Shown: positions 8,259 through 15,819 of the stretch, in pieces
How positions within the stretch are numbered: the stretch's first letter is position 1
Layout of the letters: every line of letters begins with the position of its first letter
Assembly (NCBI GenBank): GCA_903825245.1
Contig: CAIJZX010000008.1
Location: 1 to 39,831, forward strand
From: Candidatus Kerfeldbacteria bacterium
GTDB lineage: Bacteria > Patescibacteriota > Patescibacteriia > SBBC01 > CAIJZX01
Reading direction: 5' to 3'
Length of the DNA stretch: 39,831 nucleotides
Position numbers and translations under genes: made by a program
Notes under the pieces: generated by a model
The model's input: only the letters and a program-made list of their open reading frames with translations
What the model was told of the DNA's origin: nothing
Database searches by the model: none

Positions 8259-9367
8259 AATTCTCAGCGCTCATCTTTGGTGTGCTGACGGCGGTAGCAT
8301 TTGCCCGGCCAACCAATGCTGCTGATCATGCAATTTCCTTCTTCACGCCTGCGAGCACAATTCGCCCAGGCGATACGGTGATGATTGATGTGCTCTTAAC
8401 AAGTACTGGGCAAGCCGCTAATGCCGTCGAGCTCACCTTGCATTACCCGGCGGGTGTATTCCGTGTTGACGAAATTAGCCGGCAACAATCGGCGCTACAA
8501 CTTTGGCCAACAGCTCCGACCTGGGACGCGCATCAGGGTACAATTCATGTTATTGGCGGGACCCCGAATGGCATGTTCGCCAGCAATGCTCGATTATTTA
8601 CTATCGTCGGTACGGCATTGCAGACGGGGACAATCGAAATCGCTCTCGACTCGACGGGGTCAGGGATGTATCTGAATGACGGTTTGGGAACGAAAACGTT
8701 GTTTGCTCCGGTCAATACGACGTTTGATGTGAGTAGTGAATTTGTACCGCAAATCACTATTAGCTCGCCGACACATCCAAACCCACAACAGTGGTACGCC
8801 AAGAATTCGTTACAAATTGCCTGGGCAGAGGATGCGCTCACCCAATACAGCTATAGCTTCAGTGCGGATGGACTCACTCCACCCACGGACAACCCTAGTC
8901 TAACGCGGTCTCCGTTGACGCTTGATCATCTGGCGGATGGAAGATATGCCTTCCTGATAAAATCTCGCCCGAACGGCGGAAGTTGGGGAGGGATAACGCA
9001 GCGCTGGTTCCTCATTGATTCAACTCCGCCGGAGGCGTTTCGTATTCTTCACCCCGATCCGTCGACGGTTGGTAATGCAAATATTATTAGTTGGTCCCCA
9101 GTTGATCGGATGTCTGGTATTGATCATTCGGTCCTGGCGGTTGATGGTAAAACGGTCGGTGCTGTGACCAGTCCGCTTCATCTGCAAACGGCGTGGGCGG
9201 GAAAAGTATTGGCCATAACCGTTTACGACCAAGCCGGGAATTCACAAAAAGCAGATTGGCTTGTTCCTGGTAAAAAATTATCGTTGGATTGGTTGATTGT
9301 TGGCGTTATGCTATTGCTAGGCTGTTGGTTGGGCTGGCATTACCGTCGACGTGTCATGCAGTGGTAG
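8246..9367 (+). CDS. Membrane-anchored cohesin-domain protein 1
   Basis: The 373-residue product has a signal peptide ending at TNAADHA and a cohesin-like jelly-roll at residues ~28-160 (SFFTPASTIRPGDTVMIDVL, VELTLHYPAGVFRV, GTIHVIGGTPNG). A beta domain begins ISSPTHPNPQQWY, and a further Ig-like segment follows (TPPEAFRILHP, VYDQAGNSQKADW). One transmembrane helix near the C-terminus (LIVGVMLLLGCWLGWHY) ends in a basic RRRVMQW tail. The topology puts the cohesin outside the cell. The start overlaps the dockerin gene by 13 nt, suggesting coupled translation and a matching partner. Cohesins in other bacteria bind dockerins; whether this one binds the neighbouring dockerin is untested. Confidence 0.82.
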   Translation: MDRLKFSALIFGVLTAVAFARPTNAADHAISFFTPASTIRPGDTVMIDVLLTSTGQAANAVELTLHYPAGVFRVDEISRQQSALQLWPTAPTWDAHQGTIHVIGGTPNGMFASNARLFTIVGTALQTGTIEIALDSTGSGMYLNDGLGTKTLFAPVNTTFDVSSEFVPQITISSPTHPNPQQWYAKNSLQIAWAEDALTQYSYSFSADGLTPPTDNPSLTRSPLTLDHLADGRYAFLIKSRPNGGSWGGITQRWFLIDSTPPEAFRILHPDPSTVGNANIISWSPVDRMSGIDHSVLAVDGKTVGAVTSPLHLQTAWAGKVLAITVYDQAGNSQKADWLVPGKKLSLDWLIVGVMLLLGCWLGWHYRRRVMQW

Positions 9368-9369
9368 CG

Positions 9370-9378
9370 TGATATACT
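9370..9378 (+). promoter_or_regulatory. Possible extended -10 promoter inside the surface operon
   Basis: TGaTATACT ends 17 nt before ATG 9395. No good -35 hexamer is visible. It may boost transcription of the last two cohesin genes. Confidence 0.4.
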
Positions 9379-9394
9379 TGTATCTGTCATTTGT

Positions 9395-10804
9395 ATGGTA
9401 AAACGGGTAGTTCAACAATGCATAGGGTTGACGCTCATTAGCCTGGTCGGGCTAAACATTTTTTCGTTGTCAGCCAGTGCTATTGGAGCAAGTTTGAGTA
9501 TCACGCCTTCGAGTGGCGTCTACGAAGTTGGCGGAACCGTTGATGTTTCTTTTCTGGTTGATACCGGCGGGCAAACAATTAACGCCGTCCAGGCTGATAT
9601 TACGTTCCCCGCTGATAAACTGCAAGTCGTAAATCCGGTCGCCAGCACATCGTTTATTTCTCAATGGGCGCCAATGGGCTCAACGTATTCCAACACGGAC
9701 GGTACGATACATTTTGCGGGTGGATTACCAACACCGGGTATCAAGACAAGTGGTGGTGTGATAAGCACCGTCACGTTTCGCATTAAATCCGCTGGCTCGG
9801 CTACCATTCGTTTTGCCTCGACCTCGCGGGTACTATTAAATGATGGTGCGGGAACGAATATACTTTCCTCAACCGGGACAGCAAGCATTACCCTTAAGAC
9901 ACCGCCACCAGCGGGACCAAGTGTTTCCAGTCCGACGCATCCGGAGACAAATGTATGGTATAACAATCCGCAAGTTCAATTCCAGTGGGACGCAGTCGAC
10001 GGCGCTTCCGGTTATGGGTATGTTTTTGATCAATCGCCAAATACTGTACCACCGGAAGCCATAGTCACAACCGCTACCGCGGCCAGCGTCAAGGCGACCA
10101 GTGACGGCGTCTGGTATTTTCATGTGCGAGCGAAGACCGATGCTTGGGGTGGTGTGACGACATTGCAAGTGCAAATTGATGCCACGCCACCAGCCGCTTT
10201 TAAACCGTCATTTGATGCCACAACTATTACCGTCAACGATACCCCAACGTTACGGTTTGTGACGACCGATGCAGCTTCCGGTATTGACCATTTCGAGATC
10301 AAGCAAATGGCTCTCAGCACCTCGTCTGATCAGTCAGTATTGTTTATCGAAACGTCGAGTCCATATACACCAGGAAAATTACTTGCGGGAAGTTATACGT
10401 ATATTGTTAGGGCGTTTGACCGGGCGGGAAATAGTGTTGACGCGAATGCAAAAATAACAGTTATCGCAGCCGGGCTTCCGTTTTATGCGCGGGTGCCATT
10501 TTTACAAAACCCAGCGGTTGCAAACATTGCTCTCATTTTGCTCGGCTTGATCGCAATCATCTTAATCGGTATACTTATCGTGCGTCATTTTCGATTACGA
10601 TCAACGTTTGAACGCGATCTGTCAGTACTCGAACGGAATGCGCAGCGAAAATCTCATGCTTTAGAACGAGAGCTTACGGAATTGCGTCGAGTCCAGGGAT
10701 TTGCTAACCAAAAATTCGGTGCTTGGCCATCAACCACGGAATCCGCGCCGCCAGCATCATCAATGCCGTCGCAACAGCCCCCACAAACACCACCACAACC
10801 ATGA
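9395..10804 (+). CDS. Membrane-anchored cohesin-domain protein 2 with cytoplasmic coiled coil
   Basis: The 469-residue product has a signal peptide (to SASAIGA) and a cohesin at residues ~32-170 (SLSITPSSGVYEVGGTVDVS, QADITFPADKLQVV, GTIHFAGGLPTPG, LLNDGAGTNIL). Next come the WY-containing beta domain (SSPTHPETNVWYNNPQVQFQW) and an Ig-like segment with FDRAGN. A transmembrane helix (ANIALILLGLIAIILIGILIV) leads to a cytoplasmic helix rich in Glu/Arg/Leu (FERDLSVLERNAQRKSHALE), probably a coiled coil, and a Pro/Gln-rich end. The stop overlaps the next start as ATGA. The inside coiled coil could join neighbouring copies or link to a cytoplasmic partner. Confidence 0.82.
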   Translation: MVKRVVQQCIGLTLISLVGLNIFSLSASAIGASLSITPSSGVYEVGGTVDVSFLVDTGGQTINAVQADITFPADKLQVVNPVASTSFISQWAPMGSTYSNTDGTIHFAGGLPTPGIKTSGGVISTVTFRIKSAGSATIRFASTSRVLLNDGAGTNILSSTGTASITLKTPPPAGPSVSSPTHPETNVWYNNPQVQFQWDAVDGASGYGYVFDQSPNTVPPEAIVTTATAASVKATSDGVWYFHVRAKTDAWGGVTTLQVQIDATPPAAFKPSFDATTITVNDTPTLRFVTTDAASGIDHFEIKQMALSTSSDQSVLFIETSSPYTPGKLLAGSYTYIVRAFDRAGNSVDANAKITVIAAGLPFYARVPFLQNPAVANIALILLGLIAIILIGILIVRHFRLRSTFERDLSVLERNAQRKSHALERELTELRRVQGFANQKFGAWPSTTESAPPASSMPSQQPPQTPPQP

Positions 10805-12504
10805 CCATCGGTCGCCGATCACTTCTCACTTGTTGCTTATTTGTTGGCAGTGTTTTGGTATTCACACCAACCGTGCATGCAGCCACGGTGTTTGTGAGTC
10901 CGTCGACGGGAAAATATACCGTTGGGCAATCGGTCAATGTCACCGTGCTGGTGAATAGTCAGGGTCAGTCGATTAACGCTGGTGAGGCGACCGTCACCTG
11001 GTCGAGTGCCACGCTACAATTTATCAGTGTCTCATCAAGTGGTTCGATTTTTAAATACTGGCCGATTGATCCGGTTGTGCAAAGTGGCAATCGGATTATA
11101 TTTTCTGGTGGTTTACCGAATCCTGGTTTTACCGGAACGGCCGGTTCGGTTCTTCATATTACGTTCCAAGCGAAAACCGCTGGTACAGGGACAGTGGCGA
11201 TTTCTGGCGGAAAAATTTTAGCAAATGATGGACAGGGGACAGACGTCTTGAGTGGTCAAGGATCGGCCTCCTATACGATCACTAGCGCCACCGTTCAGCC
11301 GGTTACACCGGTCTCGCCTGTGACACCGGCAGTGCCGAATCGACCAACGCCGACTATCAGCTCATCAACCCACCCGAATTCTTCGGCCTGGTATCAATCG
11401 TCGACGGTGAATCTACAGTGGTCGGTGCCAACTGGTTTACAGGGCGTTAGCTATATCGTAACGAATGACCCATCAACGGTTCCGCCCGAAACCATTACTA
11501 CCACGAAAACCACGGCGACTATTTTGGTTGCTGCAGACGGATTGTGGTATGTTCATCTGCGGGGAAAGTATGCTGACGGTTGGAGTTCGACGGCTCATTT
11601 TGCACTCCATGTTGCTGCTCAACCACCAGCAGAGTTTACGCCAAAGGTGGTACAAGGAACGGATTCCAGCAGTGGAAATCCTACGCTGACTTTCAAGGCG
11701 GTGGCACTGACGGATAGTATTGTTCGATACACCTATGCACTGGATGGCGGTCAATCGACAGATACAACCGAGACAAGCGTCGATTTATCTGGAATTACCG
11801 CTGGACAACACACCGTCAGTGTTATTGCCGTTGATCAGGCTGGCAATACGCGAACCGAAACGATGACGTTTGTTATCGTCGGATATGCGACGCCAGTGCT
11901 CACCTCGGTGTCCAGCCCGCTGCTGCTTCTTGATCCATTAGTGGTTCGGGGAATTGCTAACGCTGGCGATACGGTGTCGTTGTATCTCAATGGTCATCTT
12001 GTTGGCCAGGTTGTCGCTGGTCGAGTTGATACCGATAGTACCGCGGCCGGCGCAAATCTCCGCGTGCCCTGGGTCCTGACCGCAGATGCCGTGCTCAAAC
12101 CCGGTACATATAGTGTCACCGCCACAGCGACGTCGACGACCGGCCAAGTAAGCGCACCGACAAAGAGTCGAACCGTGCAAGTGGTTGGTCAAGCATTGAT
12201 GCTCAATGGTCGTCCGGTAGCAACCTTTTCGGTTGCAGTACCAATCGTCATTGTCATTCTCGCCTTACTGGCACTCATTGTATCGATTATGGCTCGTTTA
12301 GGTGTTTCGGTGTGGTTGATGCATCGCCGCGAATCAACGGTTGAAGCCGAACTCGAGACATTGCGGGACGTCAATAATCGTCAGCCGATTACCCGTGAGC
12401 AGTTGGATATGGCGCTGACACAAATCGAAGAAGATGTTGCCGGTTCACGGAATGCACGGCGCCATCCAGTTGCTCGACGACGACCGAGTAAACGATCACG
12501 ATAA
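10801..12504 (+). CDS. Membrane-anchored cohesin-domain protein 3
   Basis: ATG 10801 is chosen over the track start because it forms an ATGA overlap and places the signal peptide (RRSLLTCCLFVGSVLVFTPTVHA) at the N-terminus. The cohesin spans residues ~28-165 (VFVSPSTGKYTVGQSVNVTV, GNRIIFSGGLPNPGF, ILANDGQGTDVLSG). A Pro/Val linker, the STHPNSSAWY beta domain and two further Ig-like segments follow (VIAVDQAGN; VRGIANAGDTVSLYLNG). A transmembrane helix (VPIVIVILALLALIVSIMA) precedes a ~70-residue cytoplasmic region that includes acidic helices and ends in a strongly basic RRHPVARRRPSKRSR tail. It is the longest of the three anchors and could project its cohesin furthest from the membrane. Confidence 0.82.
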   Translation: MTIGRRSLLTCCLFVGSVLVFTPTVHAATVFVSPSTGKYTVGQSVNVTVLVNSQGQSINAGEATVTWSSATLQFISVSSSGSIFKYWPIDPVVQSGNRIIFSGGLPNPGFTGTAGSVLHITFQAKTAGTGTVAISGGKILANDGQGTDVLSGQGSASYTITSATVQPVTPVSPVTPAVPNRPTPTISSSTHPNSSAWYQSSTVNLQWSVPTGLQGVSYIVTNDPSTVPPETITTTKTTATILVAADGLWYVHLRGKYADGWSSTAHFALHVAAQPPAEFTPKVVQGTDSSSGNPTLTFKAVALTDSIVRYTYALDGGQSTDTTETSVDLSGITAGQHTVSVIAVDQAGNTRTETMTFVIVGYATPVLTSVSSPLLLLDPLVVRGIANAGDTVSLYLNGHLVGQVVAGRVDTDSTAAGANLRVPWVLTADAVLKPGTYSVTATATSTTGQVSAPTKSRTVQVVGQALMLNGRPVATFSVAVPIVIVILALLALIVSIMARLGVSVWLMHRRESTVEAELETLRDVNNRQPITREQLDMALTQIEEDVAGSRNARRHPVARRRPSKRSR

Positions 12505-13205
12505 TGCTGCCCTGGATTGTTTTACCGACCTACAATGAGGCGGAGAACCTGGCGTTGTTAGTGGGTGAGTTACAAAGAATAGTTGAGGCAAATTTCGTGA
12601 TTGTTGACGATCATTCACCGGACGGTACAGGCGCGATTGCGGATCAATTAGCCGAACACAACCAGCGCATGGTCGTTCTTCATCGATCAGGAAAACTGGG
12701 TCTTGGTTCAGCTTATCAGGAAGGTTTTCGTTTAGCGCTTACTCACGGTGCGACGATCGTGGTTCAGATGGATGCCGATGGATCACACGATCCAAAACTT
12801 TTACCAGCCTTGTTGCACCAAGCTGAAAGCCACGACATGGTGATTGCCTCCCGATATATACGAGGCGGGAGTTTTCCTATTGTGTGGTATCGTCGGTGGA
12901 TTAGTATGGTCGGCAACTATTATATTCGACTGCTGTTGGGTTGGAGCATTCGTGACTGGAGCACTGGATACAAAGTGTGGCAGGGAGGTTTTCTACAACG
13001 CGTGATGACTGTTCCATCGAACGGTGTGGGTTATGCGTGGTTGATGGAAATGACATGGATTACTCGGAAATTGCAGGGAAGAATTATCGAAGTGCCGATG
13101 CGTTTTCAAGAACGGCGGTCAGGTCAATCGAAGTTTTCTTGGCGAATCGCGACCGAGGATATTCTCGTTGCTTGGAAGTTATTTTGGCGCCGTAGCAATC
13201 TGTAG
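12504..13205 (+). CDS. Polyprenol-phosphate mannose synthase-like family 2 glycosyltransferase
   Basis: The 233-residue product is a GT-A fold family 2 enzyme of the DPM1 type: LPTYNEAENL at the N-terminus, VIVDDHSPDGT, GLGSAYQEGF, the metal-binding QMDADGSHDP, and the acceptor-loop region GGSFPIVWYRR. It ends without the extra C-terminal membrane domain of longer relatives. The family moves a sugar, usually mannose, from a nucleotide donor to polyprenyl phosphate on the inner membrane face, supplying membrane GT-C enzymes for protein or glycan glycosylation. ATG 12504 shares its first base with the preceding TAA, so it is translationally coupled to the cohesin genes. This suggests glycosylation of the surface proteins, which is an inference. 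Confidence 0.88.
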   Translation: MLPWIVLPTYNEAENLALLVGELQRIVEANFVIVDDHSPDGTGAIADQLAEHNQRMVVLHRSGKLGLGSAYQEGFRLALTHGATIVVQMDADGSHDPKLLPALLHQAESHDMVIASRYIRGGSFPIVWYRRWISMVGNYYIRLLLGWSIRDWSTGYKVWQGGFLQRVMTVPSNGVGYAWLMEMTWITRKLQGRIIEVPMRFQERRSGQSKFSWRIATEDILVAWKLFWRRSNL

Positions 13206-13293
13206 GTGATTGTGAATTTTGCTAGATCGGATTATTAACTTCGGTGTGGTTGGGGGTGCCGTAGTAACGGATGTGTCCAATTTTCTTGACCCC

Positions 13294-13322
13294 TTGACTC
13301 CTGTAGAAAGGCGGCATACTGT
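13294..13322 (+). promoter_or_regulatory. Promoter giving a leaderless transcript
   Basis: TTGACT (13294-13299), 17 nt, TACTGT (13317-13322). The ATG at 13329 is where transcription should begin. The rest of the 123-nt gap shows nothing else. Confidence 0.65.
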
Positions 13323-13328
13323 ACATAT

Positions 13329-13772
13329 ATGAACACACCAAAGCCACTCGCCATCGTCATTCTCTACCTGTCATTTCTTGGCATACTCTTATCCGGCTAC
13401 TTGTCGTACCATACGCTTTTTGTTTCGACCGGTTGTTCGAAGGCATTGATTACGTGCGGTGGAAATCCGGTGAAAATTCTCGGCGTACCGCAGTGCGTGC
13501 TTGGATTTGTCATGTTCTTCGCTGTATTCCTAATCAGTGTTCATTTGTTTACCGGCGGTCAGGCGAAACGATGGATGACGGTATTAATCTACCTCGGGAT
13601 TGCCGGCAGTTTGTTTGCTGGCGGGTTGTCGACCTATGAGTTGTGGATTCGCCATCCGTTGCCGACAACAATGCCGTCATGCGTCTATGGATTTTTCCTC
13701 TACCTCGGCATTCTCCTGACGGCGATCCTTGGTTGGCGCGAATCAAAACCGACTCTTCACCCAAGCATATGA
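13329..13772 (+). CDS. VKOR-like four-helix membrane protein
   Basis: The 147-residue product has four hydrophobic helices (residues ~8-27, ~57-73, ~82-103, ~118-137) as in the vitamin K epoxide reductase/DsbB-like core. Cysteines lie at 36 and 43 in the first outer loop and at 56 and 118 at the starts of helices 2 and 4. The usual CxxC of VKOR reads C118-V-Y-G, so the second active-site Cys is missing. The segments PQCVLGFVMF and PSCVYGFFLY look like an internal repeat. If it is a redox protein, C36/C43 with C56/C118 would be an unusual pair. It is followed, with ATGA overlap, by a flavodoxin-like gene, which supports redox work. Family membership is uncertain. Confidence 0.6.
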   Translation: MNTPKPLAIVILYLSFLGILLSGYLSYHTLFVSTGCSKALITCGGNPVKILGVPQCVLGFVMFFAVFLISVHLFTGGQAKRWMTVLIYLGIAGSLFAGGLSTYELWIRHPLPTTMPSCVYGFFLYLGILLTAILGWRESKPTLHPSI

Positions 13773-14197
13773 AGGCGCTGGTGGTCTTCGATTCGCTGTA
13801 TGGTAATACGAAAATCATTGCTGACGCCATCGGTCGGGAGCTTGGTGCAGACACACCCGTTGTCTTTATTTCCGATGTCACACCGGAGCGCTTGCAGGGG
13901 ATTGAATTGCTAGTGGTTGGTAGTCCGATAAACGGCTGGCGTCCGTCAGAGCGAATGGGAAAATTTTTAGTGGGGTTACAACCTGGTCAGTTAGCCGGCG
14001 TAAAAGTTGCCACCTTTGATACGCGCGTCAGTTTAATTATCCATGGCGACGCGGCCAAACAAATGTCAAAAGTATTGATAGCGGCGGGCGCGACACTAGC
14101 GAGTGAACCGCATTGGTTTTATGTGAAAGGAAAAGAAGGGCCGTTGAAGGACGGCGAGTTAGAAAAGGCGATTGTCTGGGCGAAAACGTTGCGGTAG
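13769..14197 (+). CDS. Flavodoxin-like protein
   Basis: The 142-residue product starts MKALVVFDSLYGNTKIIADA, matching the flavodoxin phosphate-binding loop (S/T-x-T/Y-G-N-T) for FMN. It continues with LLVVGSPINGWRPSERMGKFL, the second FMN loop region, and KVATFDTRVS, the third strand. Length is right for a short-chain flavodoxin. ATG 13769 is chosen over the longer track ORF because it overlaps the previous stop as ATGA and places the FMN loop at the N-terminus. Flavodoxins carry electrons in the cytoplasm; the adjoining VKOR-like membrane protein may be a partner, although no direct evidence is visible. Confidence 0.85.
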   Translation: MKALVVFDSLYGNTKIIADAIGRELGADTPVVFISDVTPERLQGIELLVVGSPINGWRPSERMGKFLVGLQPGQLAGVKVATFDTRVSLIIHGDAAKQMSKVLIAAGATLASEPHWFYVKGKEGPLKDGELEKAIVWAKTLR

Positions 14198-14216
14198 GCA
14201 AATTGAGAAACAGATC

Positions 14217-14225
14217 TGCTATACT
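14217..14225 (+). promoter_or_regulatory. Extended -10 promoter giving a leaderless transcript
   Basis: TGcTATACT ends 7 nt before ATG 14232. There is no Shine-Dalgarno and no clear -35. Confidence 0.65.
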
Positions 14226-14231
14226 AGAGAC

Positions 14232-14477
14232 ATGTTTTTTTGCTACATCGTCAAGTGCCATGATGGTACCCTCTATACGGGGATAACCACAAATATTAAA
14301 CGCCGAATTGTCGAACACAACACGTCACCACGTGGCGCGAAGTATACGCGCGTTCGCCGACCGGTAATGCTCGTTTATCAGCGACGATTTCGTAATCGCT
14401 CGAACGCGAGTAAAGCGGAAGTACGATTGAAGGCATTATCGCGGGCAGAAAAACAACAGTTGATTATCGGCACATAA
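14232..14477 (+). CDS. GIY-YIG nuclease-domain protein (UPF0213/YhbQ-like)
   Basis: The 81-residue protein is a single GIY-YIG domain: YIVKCHDGTLYTGITTNIKRR, with the catalytic Arg in TNIKRRIVEHN, then YTRVRRPVMLVY and a Glu in SKAEVRLKAL. Length and motif order fit the UPF0213 family of stand-alone GIY-YIG proteins, small nucleases of uncertain physiological role. The first motif reads CYIV..LYTG rather than a strict GIY..YIG, which is common in this subgroup. It stands alone between the flavodoxin gene and the metK riboswitch, with its own promoter. Confidence 0.88.
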   Translation: MFFCYIVKCHDGTLYTGITTNIKRRIVEHNTSPRGAKYTRVRRPVMLVYQRRFRNRSNASKAEVRLKALSRAEKQQLIIGT

Positions 14478-14507
14478 TCAGAACTGTACTTTTTCTCTGT
14501 TTCTGAG

Positions 14508-14513
14508 TATACT
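14508..14513 (+). promoter_or_regulatory. -10 box for the metK transcript
   Basis: TATACT lies about 17 nt before the first riboswitch helix. The -35 region (TGTACT at 14485-14490, 17 nt upstream) is weak. Confidence 0.5.
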
Positions 14514-14529
14514 GGTTCTACAACTCAAT

Positions 14530-14630
14530 CTATCAAGAGCGTAGCGAGGGATTCTGGCCCGATGACCTACCGACAACCTGCCCTATGGGAAAGGTGCCCC
14601 CAGCCTCATCAATTCGATGGGGAAAGATAG
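14530..14630 (+). promoter_or_regulatory. SAM riboswitch aptamer (SAM-I/S-box clan)
   Basis: The sequence follows the S-box core: TCAAGAG, GCGAGGGA, CTGGCCCGATGA, CGACAACC and AAGGTGC in the correct order. P1 is formed by CTATC (14530-14534) and GATAG (14626-14630). It stands directly upstream of metK, the classic target. A SAM-IV-like variant is possible because the P3/P4 details were not modelled. Confidence 0.92.
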
Positions 14631-14680
14631 TCTACCTGCCGGTAGGCAGGCATCACGCCGCTTTCCCCGAAAGGAAAGCG
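14619..14680 (+). promoter_or_regulatory. metK: Translational expression platform of the metK riboswitch
   Basis: CGCTTTCC (14659-14666) pairs over 8 bp with GGAAAGCG (14673-14680), hiding the Shine-Dalgarno AAGGAAAG. GGGGAAAG (14619-14626), which includes the first P1 3' base, is an exact complement of CTTTCCCC (14661-14668). The two pairings exclude each other. With SAM bound, P1 forms and the site is hidden; without SAM, the anti-sequestor forms and metK is translated. No U-tract follows, so the control is translational. A CCTGCC-GGTA-GGCAGG hairpin (14635-14650) lies between. Confidence 0.75.
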
Positions 14681-14683
14681 ATT

Positions 14684-15709
14684 ATGTTTATCCCGCGAAT
14701 GTATACCGTCGAGTCGGTAACGGCCGGACATCCGGATAAGGTCTGTGATCAAATGAGTGACGCCATTCTCGACGCCTGCCTGGCTCAAGATCCGATGTCG
14801 CGGGTGGCGGTCGAATGCTTCGGTGCACATGGCCATCTGGTGATTGGTGGTGAAGTAACGACGAATGCTCACGTTGATTATGCTGCGATTGCCCGCCAGG
14901 TCTATCGTGACATTGGGTATACCGATGAACTTGATATTGTCGTTCATGTCACTGAACAATCGCGTGAGATTTCACAGGGCGTTGATACCGGCGGCGCAGG
15001 CGATCAGGGCATCATGTACGGTTTTGCCTGCGATGAAACGCCAGAGTTCATGCCACGCGGCGTCGTGCTAGCACATCGGCTAGCAAAAACGTTGCACGAA
15101 CTGCGCCATGCATTGCCGGTCGGACCAGACGGTAAAACGCAAGTGACGATGCAGGACGGTCGGGTATCTGACGTGGTTGTGAGCTCACAACATCAATCGC
15201 GTTTGCCACTCGATCGTTTGCGGTACGAAGTGTTGGAGCGGGTCATTCGGCCGATCATCGGCAATGTCGATGATGTACGGGTTCATATTAATCCGGCCGG
15301 AGAGTGGCAGCTCGGTGGATTTGCCGCTGATACTGGATTGACCGGACGAAAAATCATGGTCGATACGTATGGTGGATTCCTACCCCACGGTGGCGGTGCG
15401 TTTTCCGGAAAAGACGCGACCAAAGTTGATCGATCGGCGGCATACATGTGCCGGCATGTCGCACAAATGCTGGTAGCTGAAGGAAAAGCCAAGCAATGTC
15501 TTGTTTCGGTAGCGTACGCGATTGGACAGGCAGAACCGGTGATGGTCGCGGCGGTCGATGAGAATGGACACGAATTGACGAATGATATTACCGCGCGGTT
15601 TGATTTCCGGCCGCTCGCGATTATTGAACGACTGGGATTACGTCAGCCGATTTTTCAGGCAACGGCGACGTATGGTCATTTTGGAAAAACAGCAGTGCCA
15701 TGGATGTAG
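14684..15709 (+). CDS. metK: S-adenosylmethionine synthetase
   Basis: The enzyme makes S-adenosylmethionine from methionine and ATP in the cytoplasm. Visible signatures are TAGHPDKVCDQMSDAI with the catalytic His and Asp, the GAGDQGIMYGFAC ATP-binding motif, and GGGAFSGKDATKVDRSAAYM, the phosphate-binding loop. The length of 341 residues is somewhat below the usual ~380-400, with shorter connecting loops, but all core motifs remain. ATG 14684 is chosen because the riboswitch Shine-Dalgarno is positioned for it; the track start at 14585 lies inside the aptamer. The product feeds the methyltransferase encoded in this window and others. Confidence 0.96.
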   Translation: MFIPRMYTVESVTAGHPDKVCDQMSDAILDACLAQDPMSRVAVECFGAHGHLVIGGEVTTNAHVDYAAIARQVYRDIGYTDELDIVVHVTEQSREISQGVDTGGAGDQGIMYGFACDETPEFMPRGVVLAHRLAKTLHELRHALPVGPDGKTQVTMQDGRVSDVVVSSQHQSRLPLDRLRYEVLERVIRPIIGNVDDVRVHINPAGEWQLGGFAADTGLTGRKIMVDTYGGFLPHGGGAFSGKDATKVDRSAAYMCRHVAQMLVAEGKAKQCLVSVAYAIGQAEPVMVAAVDENGHELTNDITARFDFRPLAIIERLGLRQPIFQATATYGHFGKTAVPWM

Positions 15710-15746
15710 GAAGATATGGTCGACATGGTGTACTGGCGAAAACTTG

Positions 15747-15752
15747 TATAAT
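15747..15752 (+). promoter_or_regulatory. -10 box upstream of the nitronate monooxygenase gene
   Basis: TATAAT, with no convincing -35, lies 67 nt before the ATG. The start itself is set by a strong AAAAGGAG (15806-15813). Confidence 0.5.
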
Positions 15753-15819
15753 TCCAGCCATTTGCTAGGGTACAGGTACGTTCACGATGTTCAACTGTTC
15801 TTTGAAAAAGGAGATCCTC

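Noticed and set aside
4120-12504. Sortase (LPXTG-type) anchoring of the surface proteins
   Set aside because: None of the secreted products ends in an LPXTG motif with a hydrophobic helix and basic tail; the WxL-like group ends at a beta strand and the others have plain membrane helices.
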